Notes: generated by a model not told the origin, from the letters alone. Shown: positions 16,352 to 26,237, counted from the first letter of the stretch. The stretch: DNA of 51,780 nt from Thalassoroseus pseudoceratinae (GCF_011634775.1 NZ_JAALXT010000012.1:1-51780), one strand, 5' to 3'. Numbers and translations: made by a program.

Positions 16352-17083
16352 TCACACCAAACGGCGGCTTTCTTTTTCGAGTTTCTCGGCAAGAAACTGC
16401 ACCACGTTCGGGGCGACGGTGTTGAAGTAGTTCCAGCTATGACCGTCAACCGTGGTTTCAAAATCCGTTTCGACAGGCATCCCAGACGAGCGGAGTTTCA
16501 TCACCATGCGAGCGGCTCCGTCGTACCAGTGAGCGTCGGCGGGATCACAGGTAATGAGTTGATGTCGCGGCCAATTCAGCATTTGGATTTGCAGAATCGC
16601 CGTCGCTTGGCGGGCGGTTTCGGCGTCGGGGAATAACTGGTCGAGCACTAGACCTTCGCCATGCACGAGATGAAAGTCGATTGTCGGCGAGACAGCGACA
16701 ATCACCGGGAACACCGTCGGTTGGCGATACGCCACCTGCAACACGCCCTGCCCGCCCATACTTACGCCCAGCAATCCGATCTGCGTCGGTTGGACCTGCC
16801 AATGTTGCTCAATCCAACCCATGACTTGCTCGCTGACGAACTTCAACGGCGTGCTGCCTTCGAACTCCGGCGATGGCACATCGAGCCACCAGCTTTGCCC
16901 TCCATGCGGACACACGCACCGCAAACCGTGACGGTCCAACTCCGCTGTATACGCGGGTTTGTCGAGGAGTGTTTCCCCGCCGTGTCCGTGTAGGAACAGA
17001 ACCACCGAGCCTCGCGGATTCGGGTTTGTTGGCTCGAAAATATCCGCCGGACGTCCGCCGATGGTGGTCGTTTCCCAAGACAT
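16352..17083 (-). CDS. Alpha/beta hydrolase, carboxylesterase-like
   Basis: A 243-residue protein starting MSWETTTIGG at ATG 17083, with GGAG 10 bases upstream; upstream in-frame starts at 17092 and 17101 overlap the ribosome site. It has an oxyanion region VVLFLHGHGGETLLD, the nucleophile elbow GVSMGGQG (Ser), an acidic residue in TCDPADAHWYDGA, and the catalytic His in VDGHSWNYF. There is no signal peptide. It belongs with PHB-depolymerase/feruloyl-esterase-like hydrolases acting on an unknown ester. Divergent from the DUF1802 gene. Confidence 0.83.
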   Translation of the reverse strand: MSWETTTIGGRPADIFEPTNPNPRGSVVLFLHGHGGETLLDKPAYTAELDRHGLRCVCPHGGQSWWLDVPSPEFEGSTPLKFVSEQVMGWIEQHWQVQPTQIGLLGVSMGGQGVLQVAYRQPTVFPVIVAVSPTIDFHLVHGEGLVLDQLFPDAETARQATAILQIQMLNWPRHQLITCDPADAHWYDGAARMVMKLRSSGMPVETDFETTVDGHSWNYFNTVAPNVVQFLAEKLEKESRRLV

Positions 17084-17222
17084 TCGACGCATTCTCCTCA
17101 ATCAAGCCGACGGCGACACTCGCGAAATCGCCGGGAATTAGTCATAACAAAACTGTCATTGCAACGAGACCGCGTGGCGAACGCAACCGCGACGGTCGAC
17201 ACTTTTCTGAAGGATCCCGCCT

Positions 17223-17804
17223 ATGCTCGCTGCCAATCGTTTTGCATTCAAGGAATGGGCTTCTGTGTGTATTGCGCTCGCGGAGGGTCGGCAGAGCGTA
17301 ATTTTTCGCAAAGGTGGCATCCACGAGTCCCAAGGTGAATTCACCGTCGATCATCCAGAATTCTGGTTGTTTCCGACGAAGTTTCATCAAGATCCGACGG
17401 AATTATCGGATGAACATGGTGATCTCATTCCGCGTTCGCAATCACTCACAGCACCGGCCGACACCGTTCACTTCCAACATTATGTCGTCGTCACCGATAT
17501 CATTCGTTTGCAGGACGAATCGCGATTGCCCTATCTGACGGGTTTGCATGTCTGGTCGGATCAGACGTTGTCTCAACGCTTTCACTACCGTCACCCTGGC
17601 CTATTCGCATTGCTTGTGAGTGTATTCACTCTCGCGGAACCGATTGCGTTGCCCGACTCTCCACACTTTGCGGGTTGCCGAAGCTGGGTCGACTTGCCGG
17701 AAGAACTCCCAGTTGCGGGTCTCAAACCCGTACTTTCCGCTGCGGAATCGGAAAAACACTGGAGCGAACTGCGGGTGGCGTTGACGTCTTCGCAGATCGT
17801 TTGA
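17223..17804 (+). CDS. DUF1802 family protein
   Basis: A 193-residue protein beginning at ATG 17223 with AAGGA about 9 bases upstream. The opening FAFKEWASVCIALAEGRQSVIFRKGGIHE is the DUF1802 signature, followed by HPEFWLFPTKFHQ. Family members are cytosolic proteins of unknown activity in cyanobacteria, planctomycetes and firmicutes, sometimes near restriction or mobile genes. Here it is beside an esterase gene on the other strand, which says nothing firm about its role. Confidence 0.82.
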   Translation: MLAANRFAFKEWASVCIALAEGRQSVIFRKGGIHESQGEFTVDHPEFWLFPTKFHQDPTELSDEHGDLIPRSQSLTAPADTVHFQHYVVVTDIIRLQDESRLPYLTGLHVWSDQTLSQRFHYRHPGLFALLVSVFTLAEPIALPDSPHFAGCRSWVDLPEELPVAGLKPVLSAAESEKHWSELRVALTSSQIV

Positions 17805-18169
17805 CGTCCAATCGTTGCCAGACGAACTCATAGCAGTCGCTTGGCAGACTTTTCCGATTTTGCCGGTTGCTCCTGGCGATCCTTTTCTTCGAGTCGTGCC
17901 GGAGACGCCGGCAGACTGATCGTCATATCCGGACCGACCGGACCGAGTTGCCATCAGTGTGTGCATCTTACCGCACCGACGATCACGCCTGCGGAATGCT
18001 TGCGTCGATGATCTTGGCTAGCCTCTCAATCCGGTGTCCGCTCGGTTACCCGACCGAACGGCCATTACCGTGTTGTGATCGGCCATTATCCAGGCATGAC
18101 GCCCAGTTCGGCTGTCGTTCGTAGTGAGAGGAACACTCGCACCGGACGGCGATGGAAAAGGACGCCCCC
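17805..18169. other. Intergenic region, no gene seen
   Basis: 365 bases with no convincing gene. Two short inverted repeats are visible (TCCGG-ACCGA-CCGGA around 17928 and TCGGT-TACCCG-ACCGA around 18040). The promoter of the secreted protein at 18170 should lie in the right half, but no clear -35/-10 pair stands out. Confidence 0.4.
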
Positions 18170-19417
18170 ATGATTTCGTTCCGCCGGCCCCTCCCCCAAC
18201 TTCCCATCGCCGCGAGGATTCTCCCGGCGATCATGGTCAGTACACTGGTCATCAACACCGTCACCATTGCCGGTGAATGGCGGCCAACCCGACCAGAAAT
18301 CAGTGAGAGAAGCGAACCCTCCACGGGTGCCGCTCTTCTGCAAACTCTGTACGTTGAACACGTTTTGGAATCCGATGCGTCGGAAACCGAAATCGTGCCC
18401 GTCGCTGCTGAGACGGTCGATCCGCTTCAAGCGTTGGTTGAAGACGCCATCGATGTCACCAGCCGACGCATGCTGACTGCCGACGTCAATACCCCGTGGC
18501 AAATCGCTCACGGTGTGCTTGCCTTGCGGGATCAGTACTATCTGAAAACGACTGACGGCAAGACCGTAAACGCGCTCGATTGGATTTCAACCGGCCCGAG
18601 CTTCGCCGGCAAACCGTGGTTCGTGATGACTCCGTACGGTGGGAAAGGTCATCCGTTCACGGAACCGTACCACTTCGAAGGACACCCGAATCAATTCTTG
18701 GCATTGTTCACCCTCGCACGATTGCCTCGCGAGTTCAAATTCACTGCGGACAACGGTCGAACCTTCACCGTCGCCGACTGGATTCACAATGCCAAGATGG
18801 AATGCAACAACCACGAAGAAATGACCTGGACGTTGTGGTCGCTGGCCTTCTACATTGAGCCCGATGCCGAGTGGTATAACAAAGACGGCGAAAAGTGGAG
18901 CATGGAACGCCTGATCCGCGATCAAATGCAGACGCCCGTCACCAAGTCGGCCTGCGGTGGCAACCACTTGCTGTTCGCGATCGCCTGTGCTCGCAATGCT
19001 TACCTCCAAGCTGGGAACCCGCTCCGCGGTGCGTGGCTGGAAGGGCATATGTTCTTGCAGAAATACGTCCAAATCGCGAAACAGTGGCAGAACTCCGACG
19101 GCTCGTTCTCCTCGCAGTGGTACAAGTCGTCCGCTCACTCCGATGACATCGCTCGTCGACTCTCGACCACCGGACACTGCCTGGAATTCCTGATGGTCGT
19201 GCTGCCGCAAAGCGAAATCAATCAACCGTGGATTCGCAAATCCGTCAACCGCATCGGTCGTGATCTTGTGGACAACCAGAACGAACCGATCGGTGGCAAA
19301 GGCGTCGGCGGGATGTATCATGCCCTCAATGCCCTGACAATCTACCGCGATCGCATGGGCTGGAACAAAAAGCCGGAAGTGATGGCCACCGGCGAATCCG
19401 ACACGCAAATTCGGTAG
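18170..19417 (+). CDS. Secreted planctomycete protein with an alpha/alpha-toroid-like domain
   Basis: 415 residues from ATG 18170 (AAAGGA upstream); ATG 18152 is an alternative. An N-terminal signal peptide (AARILPAIMVSTLVINTVTIAG) leads into a helical body with repeated short motifs: PWQIAHGVLALRDQYYL, EGHPNQFLALFTLARLP, NHEEMTWTLWSLAFYIEP, ACGGNHLLFAIACARNAYL, SAHSDDIARRLSTTGHCLEFL. These helix pairs with His and Trp at turns recall terpenoid cyclase/prenyltransferase-like toroids or glycosidase (alpha/alpha)6 barrels. I know of no assigned activity. It stands alone with a likely terminator downstream. Confidence 0.72.
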   Translation: MISFRRPLPQLPIAARILPAIMVSTLVINTVTIAGEWRPTRPEISERSEPSTGAALLQTLYVEHVLESDASETEIVPVAAETVDPLQALVEDAIDVTSRRMLTADVNTPWQIAHGVLALRDQYYLKTTDGKTVNALDWISTGPSFAGKPWFVMTPYGGKGHPFTEPYHFEGHPNQFLALFTLARLPREFKFTADNGRTFTVADWIHNAKMECNNHEEMTWTLWSLAFYIEPDAEWYNKDGEKWSMERLIRDQMQTPVTKSACGGNHLLFAIACARNAYLQAGNPLRGAWLEGHMFLQKYVQIAKQWQNSDGSFSSQWYKSSAHSDDIARRLSTTGHCLEFLMVVLPQSEINQPWIRKSVNRIGRDLVDNQNEPIGGKGVGGMYHALNALTIYRDRMGWNKKPEVMATGESDTQIR

Positions 19418-19491
19418 GTGGGCGTGATGTGACCGAAGCGTCCGCTCGCGTCACATCACTCGACATCCTCATTAGACCATCGTCTGAAAAG

Positions 19492-19524
19492 CCGCCTTCC
19501 GGGTGTGACCGGTGGGCGGTTTTT
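19492..19524 (+). terminator. Possible rho-independent terminator
   Basis: CCGCC-TT-CCGG (19492-19502) pairs with CCGG-TG-GGCGG (19509-19519) around a GTGTGA loop, followed by TTTTT. The stem has an internal 2x2 mismatch. It lies 75 bases after the secreted protein gene and just before the amidase start. Confidence 0.55.
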
Positions 19525-19540
19525 GTATACTGATCGGGCT

Positions 19541-20887
19541 ATGCAACCATTCCCGACTCCAACATCCAACCGCCTGATCGACGTCTCCAACGAGATTCGC
19601 AACCGTCGAATCTCGTGTGGGGATGTTCTCGTCCGATGTTTGGAACAAATCGAGCAGCAAGAAAGTCATCTGAAAGCCTGGGTGGTTGTTGACGCCGACC
19701 GTGCAAAGGAAGCCGCTCGACAACTCGACGCCGAACTCGAACAAGGTCAATGGCGAGGCCCGTTGCATGGCGTTCCGGTCGGTGTGAAAGACATTTTCGA
19801 TGTCGCCGGATTGCCCACGATGGCGGGTTCGTCACGCCGTCGGAATACCGTGGCCGAGCACGATGCCGTGCTTGTGTCACGACTGCGAGACGCGGGAGCG
19901 GTCATCCTTGGCAAAACGGTGACGACGCAGTTCGCCTGTTTCGATCCGCCCCACACCCGGAACCCATGGAACCCTGATCGTACGCCCGGCGGTTCGTCGA
20001 GCGGGTCCGCGGCTGCGGTTTCGACTGAGATGTGTTACGCCGCCCTTGGCAGTCAGACCGGCGGTTCGATTACAAGACCCGCCGCTTATTGTGGCGTGTG
20101 TGGGCTGAAACCAACGTATCGACAGCTCCCCCTCTCCGGTTGCGTTCCCGTGGCGGAAAGTCTCGATCACGCGGGTCCGCTCACTCGTTGCATCGCGGAT
20201 TTGGCATTGATGCAAGATGCCCTCGATGGTCGCAAGCGTTACGCCCAAGCGATTGAGGCCAACTCTCTCGAACGGTTGCAACATCTTCGGATTGGTGTGA
20301 CGGAGGAATTGTTCGCGGATCGGCCAACGATGCAATCCTGCGACCCCGATTCCCAACGACTCTTGCGACGACTCCAACGCCGTCTGGGAAAAAACCTATG
20401 CAGCACGAACCAAATATCACTGCCGATCGACTTCGATGAAATCTTGTCCTACCATCGCACCCTCATGAGTTACGAAGCCGCCGCTTGGCATCGGTGGCGA
20501 TTCGAGCAACACCCCGAGGATTACTTGCCGAACATGACATCCCTGATCCGTGAGGGATTGGAAACCACACCGACCGAGTACCAAGCCGCTCGTCACCAGC
20601 AACGTCGATGGCGACAACGCATGAAGGCCGAATTCGCCCGGTACGATGTGCTCGTCTGCCCCGCGACCACCGGACCGGCTCCCGATCGCTCGACCACCGG
20701 CGATTCCAGCATGAACGCCCCGTGGAGTTTCCTCGGCCTACCAACCGTTTCGCTCCCCGTGGCCCTGACCAACGACGAACTCCCGTTGTCCTTGCAGTTC
20801 GTGGGACGCCGACGCAACGAACGCACCCTCCTCGCCCTCGCTCACCACCTCGAAACCCGCTTCCGTCGCGACTCACTCGCCGGGTGA
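19541..20887 (+). CDS. Amidase signature family hydrolase
   Basis: 448 residues from ATG 19541. The Ser-cisSer-Lys triad of the family is visible: Lys in GVPVGVKDIFDVAG, cis-Ser in the GGSSSGSAAAVS box, and nucleophile Ser in SQTGGSITRPAAYCG. The family hydrolyses a C-N amide bond in the cytoplasm. It is not GatA: it lacks GatA's longer C-terminal part and no gatB/gatC are nearby. It is closer to aryl/acetamide-type or allophanate-hydrolase-like amidases. The substrate is unknown and the gene stands alone. Confidence 0.87.
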   Translation: MQPFPTPTSNRLIDVSNEIRNRRISCGDVLVRCLEQIEQQESHLKAWVVVDADRAKEAARQLDAELEQGQWRGPLHGVPVGVKDIFDVAGLPTMAGSSRRRNTVAEHDAVLVSRLRDAGAVILGKTVTTQFACFDPPHTRNPWNPDRTPGGSSSGSAAAVSTEMCYAALGSQTGGSITRPAAYCGVCGLKPTYRQLPLSGCVPVAESLDHAGPLTRCIADLALMQDALDGRKRYAQAIEANSLERLQHLRIGVTEELFADRPTMQSCDPDSQRLLRRLQRRLGKNLCSTNQISLPIDFDEILSYHRTLMSYEAAAWHRWRFEQHPEDYLPNMTSLIREGLETTPTEYQAARHQQRRWRQRMKAEFARYDVLVCPATTGPAPDRSTTGDSSMNAPWSFLGLPTVSLPVALTNDELPLSLQFVGRRRNERTLLALAHHLETRFRRDSLAG

Positions 20888-21016
20888 GGCCGGGAATTAG
20901 GGGGCAGGAAACAGGAATCTGGGTGCCATGTTCACGGCTTTGCATGAGCATGCATTCCACGGCGATCGTGCGTCCAATCATGCTCATCCAAAGCGACGAG
21001 CACGCCACCCGGCCGT

Positions 21017-21385
21017 TCAATCCTCGATCATCGCATCGCGCCAACTTTCAATCTCGATGGAATAATCATCATCGCACGTCGGCTTGACGGTCACTTGACT
21101 CGGGTAATTCTCACGGATGTGCCAATTCAGATTGGGTTCGCGACCATGCTCCAGATGAAACGCCCGGCGGGCAGCGGTTTCGACCTCCGACTGCGTGCGA
21201 CCGGGGAACGCGTAGATCTCACAATAGCGTTCCAACTCCCGCCGATCGGTTTTTTCCTGTTCTGTCTCGCGATAGGCTGCATCGAGCGTACCCTGGAGAC
21301 AGGTTTCGCTAATCGCCGCAGTGATCGCCGCACAGCCGGAACATGCAAAAACCAGAAGGAATAGGCAAACAAGAGAGCCTCGCAT
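21017..21385 (-). CDS. Small predicted lipoprotein
   Basis: 122 residues from ATG 21385. It has a signal peptide with a lipobox-like CSGC (MRGSLVCLFLLVFACSGC), then a charged helical region (AAYRETEQEKTDRRELERYCEIY), and a C-terminal part LNWHIRENYPSQVTVKP. No known family is recognised. It is divergent from hrpA. Confidence 0.6.
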   Translation of the reverse strand: MRGSLVCLFLLVFACSGCAAITAAISETCLQGTLDAAYRETEQEKTDRRELERYCEIYAFPGRTQSEVETAARRAFHLEHGREPNLNWHIRENYPSQVTVKPTCDDDYSIEIESWRDAMIED

Positions 21386-21591
21386 AGTTCCAACTTCGAT
21401 TGGTGGCCGATTGGACTGATTGCAACGAACAATCACGTGTTAACCGGTTTATCGACCTGATCATTGCTCGTATTTGAACTTATGATTCGGGCGGTTATCA
21501 GCTTGAGTGAATTCTCTCTCACGCAAAAGCGTATAGAATGGGGAGCACCTTCGCATTGATCCGCCGTCAACTTCTTCCTCACTAATCATCC

Positions 21592-24500
21592 ATGCCCGAT
21601 ACCCTGCCCTCAATTGACGAATTGGAAACCGGATTGCGTTCCGTGATGCAGTCCGAGCGGTTTCGGCTGCGGCGGCGGTTGGATTCGATCAAGAAAGCCC
21701 AGGCCGCCGGCAAACCGTTCGACCGCAATTTGCGTCGATTGGCGGGTGAGATTGAGAAATCATCGGAACTCTACAAGCGACGGGCGGAGCGGGTTCCGAA
21801 GGTCACTTACCCCGAAGATTTGCCGATCAGCGGCATGCGGGAGACGATCGCGAATGCCTTGAAAGAGCATCAGGTCATCGTCGTGTGTGGTGAGACGGGG
21901 TCGGGGAAATCGACGCAGTTGCCGAAGTTGTGTTTGGATCTCGGTCGCGGTGTCGGCGGAATGATTGGGCACACGCAACCCCGCCGAATCGCCGCCCGTT
22001 CGGTCGCTGCTCGCGTTGCGGAGGAACTCGGCAAACCGCTCGGCAAGGAAGTCGGTTTCAAGATTCGATTTGCCGACTCGACCAGTCCGGAGACGTACAT
22101 CAAACTCATGACCGACGGTATCCTGCTCGCTGAGACGCAGGGGGATCGGTTTCTTGATCGGTACGATACGCTGATCATCGACGAAGCCCACGAACGCAGT
22201 TTGAACATTGATTTCCTGCTCGGCTACGTGAAGGGATTGTTGCCGCGTCGGCGAGATTTGAAACTCATTATCACCTCGGCCACCATCGACGCGGACCGCT
22301 ACGCCGAACACTTCGCCGACTCACGTGGGCCGGCTCCGATCATCAATGTCGAGGGGCGAACCTATCCGGTCGAGACGCGGTATCGTCCGTTGATCACTGA
22401 CGAAGACACCGACAACCGTGATGAACCCGATCCGCTCCAACATCTCGCGACCGCCATCGACGAAGTCGCCCGCGAACAACCCGTCGGCGACATTCTCGTG
22501 TTCATGCCGACCGAACGGGATATCCGCGATGCCGCCAAGCAACTTCGTGGACATCATGTTGCCGGTGATTCGTCCAACCGCAAAACGGAAATTCTGCCGC
22601 TCTACGGTCGGCTCTCGACCGCCGAACAAAACCGCGTCTTCCAAAAGTCCGATTGGCGACGGATCGTCATCGCCACAAACGTCGCTGAGTCCTCATTGAC
22701 GGTGCCGAACGTCAGATATGTGGTCGACACCGGCACGGCTCGGATCAGTCGGTATTCGTCCCGTTCGCAAGTGCAGCGACTTCCCATCGAACCGGTCTCG
22801 CAAGCCTCCGCCGATCAACGGGCTGGTCGGTGTGGTCGGGTTGGCCCTGGCGTTTGCATCCGATTGTATTCTGAGGAAGACTACCTCACCCGCGATCGGT
22901 TTACCGCGCCGGAAATTCAACGCACGAACTTGGCGTCGGTCATTCTGCAGACGCAGGCACTCAAGTTGGGAGCGATCGAGGAATTTCCGTTTCTCGATCC
23001 GCCCAAACCCGGTGCCATCCGCGATGGCTACAAAACGCTGTTCGAGTTGGGGGCGATCGACGAGGAAAACCGACTCACGCCGATCGGACAACAACTCGCG
23101 CGGTTGCCGGTCGATCCGCGAATCGGGCGGATGATTTTGGCCGGTCATGAAGAACGCTGTTTGCAGAACGTGCTCATCATCGCGGCGGCTCTGGAAATTC
23201 AAGACCCGCGTGATCGCCCCGTCGAGAAACAACAAGCCGCCGACCAAGCCCACGAGAAGTTTCAGCACGAGGAATCGGACTTTCTCAGCCTGCTGAAACT
23301 CTGGCAGTTCTACCACAAGCTGCGAGATGATCTCTCGAAAAGTCGGTTGCGGAAAGCGTGCGTGCAAAACTTCTTGAACTTCAATCGGCTGCGGGAGTGG
23401 AGCGAGACCTATCAACAACTCCGGCGACTCGTCGAAGACGCGGGCATGAAAGTTGGCGGACGGAAGGACTTCCGCAAGAAGAACAAAGTCGGTTCAGAGA
23501 AACGAAAGAACGACGACGAGACCGGCACCGAATTGCGGTTGGAAGCAAAAGACGCCGACGCGATTCATCGGGCATTGCTGACCGGTTTACTCTCGAATGT
23601 GGCCTACCGAGGCGAGGAAGGGCACGAGTACACCGGTTCGGGCGGGACCAAGTTTTTTCTGTGGCCGGGGTCCGGTGTGTTCGGCAAGAAACCGAAGTGG
23701 GTGATGGCGGCAGAGCTGGTCGAAACCAGCCAGCGGTATCTTCGCACGGTTGCTCGGATCAATCCCGATTGGATCGAACCGCTCGCGGGGCATCTCGTCA
23801 AGAAGACATACAGCGAACCGCATTGGTCCGCGAAATCCGGCTCGGCGATGGCTTTTGAGAAAGTGCTGCTGTTCGGGCTGACGTTGGTGCCGCGACGACG
23901 AGTCCGCTATGGCCGGATCGATGCCAAACTCTCCCGCGAACTCTTCTTGCAACACGCTCTGGCGGAGTTCGATTGGGAGACCAAACACCCCTTCTTCAAG
24001 CATAATCAGGAGTTGCTCACCGAAGTCGAGAAGATGCAGGCCAAGAGTCGGCAAGGTGATTTGCTGTTGTTGCCGGAAGAGCGGTTCGAGTTCTTCGATC
24101 AACGGGTGCCGAACCGTGTGGTGGATGCTCCGTCTTTCGACAAGTGGTATCGCAAGGAAGTCAAGAAGCAACCGCGATTGTTGTTCATGGCCAAGTCCGA
24201 CTTGCTGCGAGCGGGTGCTGAAGGTGTCGATGAAGACGAGTTTCCGAACGCCATCGAAGTCGGGCGGATGCGGTTGCCGTTGGAGTACCACCTCGAACCC
24301 GGCACCGATGACGACGGCATCACGCTAACGGTGCCGCAAGCGGGGGTGAATCAACTCGATCCGCATCGGCTCGGTTGGTTGGTGCCGGGGTTGCTCCAAG
24401 AAAAGATCGTGGCGTTGATCAAATCGCTACCAAAGAACATTCGTCGCGAGTTCGTGCCCGCTCCCGATACCGCCCGAGCGGTTCTGAAAGAACTTCAATT

Positions 24501-25608
24501 CGGTCAGGGCGATTTCGTGGATGCGGTGGCGACAAAGCTGAGTCGCATCGCCGGAGAACCGATTCGACGCGATTTGTTCGACGAAAATCGGTTGCCGTCG
24601 CACCTGAAAATGAATGTGCGTGTGGTCGATGATGACGGTCAATCTGTCGCCAGCGGACGGGATTTGCAAACGATCCGTCGGGAAGTGTCCGCCGATGCGT
24701 CCGCGGCGATGAGTGCCACTGACGATGCGGTGTGGAGTCGCGACGATTTGACCGAATGGAATTTCGGCGACATTCCCGCTCATCTCGATGTGCGTCGCGG
24801 TGGTGTGGCGATGCGGGCGTATCCCACGTTGATTGATCGCGGGCAGACCGTGTCACTGCGTCTGGTCGACACCCCACAGAAAGCGGCTCGGCAACTCCGC
24901 GGCGGTTTGCGACGATTGTTCGCTTTGCAGAATGCGAAGAAACTCAAGCAACAAGTCGATTATCTCCCAGATCTGGGTCGTCTCCGTATGCTCGCCTCGA
25001 CGCTGCCGGGGGAAGCGAAGCTCACGCACTCTTTGGTCGATCTGCTCGCGGATCGGGCGTTTTTCGGTGATGAAGCAGTGTTGCCGCGTGCGGAAGCGGA
25101 GTTTCAAAAACGCGAGAAAGCCGGTCGCAATCGGATCAGCGTGGCCGTGCAGGATCTCGCCTCGCTCGTCAAACCGATCCTGGAACAAGCTCAGAATGTA
25201 AAGGCGATGCTGGAAGATTCCGTTCCTAGTGCGTGGGAATTCTCCCTCCTCGACATGCACGAACAACACGAGGAACTTCTCCGCGAAGGGTTTTGGACTT
25301 CCACACCGTGGCCGTGGTTGTGTCAATATCCGCGTTATCTGCGAGCGATGTTGTTCCGCCGAGAACGTCTTTCTGACAGTGATTGGCAGGCCGATCAGAA
25401 GAAGCAAGCTAACGTACGACGATATTGGGAGATGTATCTCGAACGTCGTCAGTCACATGCTCAGCGGAATATTTACGATCCGCAATTGAATGCGTTTCGG
25501 TGGATGATTGAGGAGTACCGCGTCTCGGTGTTTGCCCAGAAATTGGGAACGGCGATCCCCATTTCGCCAAAACGACTCGATCAACAATGGAGCCAGGTGG
25601 CACCGTAG
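21592..25608 (+). CDS. hrpA: ATP-dependent RNA helicase HrpA (DEAH family)
   Basis: 1338 residues, close to E. coli HrpA (about 1300). The order is a basic N-terminus, Walker A GETGSGKST (100-108), DEAH in IIDEAHERSLN (197-200), motif III SAT (229-231), and motif VI QRAGRCGRVGPG near 410. These are followed by the helicase-associated HA2 domain, OB-fold and the long HrpA-specific C-terminal region. HrpA acts on mRNA and on stalled or colliding ribosomes. It reads alone on the plus strand; a palindromic repeat lies just downstream. Confidence 0.96.
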   Translation: MPDTLPSIDELETGLRSVMQSERFRLRRRLDSIKKAQAAGKPFDRNLRRLAGEIEKSSELYKRRAERVPKVTYPEDLPISGMRETIANALKEHQVIVVCGETGSGKSTQLPKLCLDLGRGVGGMIGHTQPRRIAARSVAARVAEELGKPLGKEVGFKIRFADSTSPETYIKLMTDGILLAETQGDRFLDRYDTLIIDEAHERSLNIDFLLGYVKGLLPRRRDLKLIITSATIDADRYAEHFADSRGPAPIINVEGRTYPVETRYRPLITDEDTDNRDEPDPLQHLATAIDEVAREQPVGDILVFMPTERDIRDAAKQLRGHHVAGDSSNRKTEILPLYGRLSTAEQNRVFQKSDWRRIVIATNVAESSLTVPNVRYVVDTGTARISRYSSRSQVQRLPIEPVSQASADQRAGRCGRVGPGVCIRLYSEEDYLTRDRFTAPEIQRTNLASVILQTQALKLGAIEEFPFLDPPKPGAIRDGYKTLFELGAIDEENRLTPIGQQLARLPVDPRIGRMILAGHEERCLQNVLIIAAALEIQDPRDRPVEKQQAADQAHEKFQHEESDFLSLLKLWQFYHKLRDDLSKSRLRKACVQNFLNFNRLREWSETYQQLRRLVEDAGMKVGGRKDFRKKNKVGSEKRKNDDETGTELRLEAKDADAIHRALLTGLLSNVAYRGEEGHEYTGSGGTKFFLWPGSGVFGKKPKWVMAAELVETSQRYLRTVARINPDWIEPLAGHLVKKTYSEPHWSAKSGSAMAFEKVLLFGLTLVPRRRVRYGRIDAKLSRELFLQHALAEFDWETKHPFFKHNQELLTEVEKMQAKSRQGDLLLLPEERFEFFDQRVPNRVVDAPSFDKWYRKEVKKQPRLLFMAKSDLLRAGAEGVDEDEFPNAIEVGRMRLPLEYHLEPGTDDDGITLTVPQAGVNQLDPHRLGWLVPGLLQEKIVALIKSLPKNIRREFVPAPDTARAVLKELQFGQGDFVDAVATKLSRIAGEPIRRDLFDENRLPSHLKMNVRVVDDDGQSVASGRDLQTIRREVSADASAAMSATDDAVWSRDDLTEWNFGDIPAHLDVRRGGVAMRAYPTLIDRGQTVSLRLVDTPQKAARQLRGGLRRLFALQNAKKLKQQVDYLPDLGRLRMLASTLPGEAKLTHSLVDLLADRAFFGDEAVLPRAEAEFQKREKAGRNRISVAVQDLASLVKPILEQAQNVKAMLEDSVPSAWEFSLLDMHEQHEELLREGFWTSTPWPWLCQYPRYLRAMLFRRERLSDSDWQADQKKQANVRRYWEMYLERRQSHAQRNIYDPQLNAFRWMIEEYRVSVFAQKLGTAIPISPKRLDQQWSQVAP

Positions 25609-25639
25609 ACGTCGATAGGGTTCGTGAAGTAGAAGAGAT

Positions 25640-25703
25640 GTAGGGTGCGTCGTGACGCACCGCAAATTCACGCGGAATCATGGTGCGTCACGACGCACCC
25701 TAC
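25640..25703. repeat. Long palindromic repeat (REP/MITE-like) after hrpA
   Basis: GTAGGGTGCGTCGTGACGCACC (25640-25661) is the exact reverse complement of 25682-25703, with a 20-base centre. Each 22-base arm also contains its own hairpin (GGTGCGTC-AC-GACGCACC), so the element can form a cruciform with two side loops. It lies 30 bases after the hrpA stop and 11 bases before the next gene. It looks like a dispersed REP-type or small MITE-like element and may also end or protect the hrpA transcript. Confidence 0.75.
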
Positions 25704-25714
25704 TGGATTCAACA

Positions 25715-26215
25715 ATGCAACTGGCATTTCAATGCTCGCGGTGCGAGACGCTTAACCGGACGAACATATCGGCAACGAATCGAACAGTGGCCTGCGAGAA
25801 CTGTGATTGGTCTCGAACGTTCGCCGAGGAGGATGTGGAAACATCGCCAAGTGATTCCAACAGCGATGAACTCATGCCGAATCGCTGCTTGGTTTGCGGA
25901 TGTGAAGATCTTTGGCGACAGAAAGACTTCCCTGCTCAGTTGGGGTTGTTGATGGTTGGGTTGGGAGCCATTCTCAGCACAATCGCCTGGAGTCAATACC
26001 GCCCACTGTGGGCAATCGGCATTCTGATGGTCTTCGCATTGATCGACTTAGTGTTGTACGCGGTGATGCCAGACGTGTTAGTTTGTTATCGTTGTGAAGC
26101 TCGGCATCGGCATGGAAATTTCGGCGAAGAACACCCGAAATTCGATCTCGAAGTCGCCGAGCGATACCGTCAGCAAGCCATCCGAATGGAAGAAGCGTCC
26201 CAGAAATCGAGTTGA
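25715..26215 (+). CDS. Zinc-ribbon membrane protein
   Basis: 166 residues from ATG 25715. The N-terminal zinc ribbon is FQCSRCETLNRTN...VACENCDWSR. A second CxxC pair (CLVCGCEDLW) precedes two membrane helices (LGLLMVGLGAILSTIAW; WAIGILMVFALIDLVLYAV). The C-terminus VCYRCEARHRHGNFG carries a further CxxC and ends in a helical tail. It looks like a membrane-anchored adaptor of unknown function. It precedes another zinc-ribbon membrane gene by 22 bases, on the same strand. Confidence 0.7.
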   Translation: MQLAFQCSRCETLNRTNISATNRTVACENCDWSRTFAEEDVETSPSDSNSDELMPNRCLVCGCEDLWRQKDFPAQLGLLMVGLGAILSTIAWSQYRPLWAIGILMVFALIDLVLYAVMPDVLVCYRCEARHRHGNFGEEHPKFDLEVAERYRQQAIRMEEASQKSS

Positions 26216-26237
26216 CCCGATAAAGCGGTGATGCGTA

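Noticed and set aside
21437-21591. Sigma-70-like promoter with TTGAGT and TATAGAAT before hrpA
   Set aside because: The spacing of the boxes (about 23 bases) is too long to be convincing.
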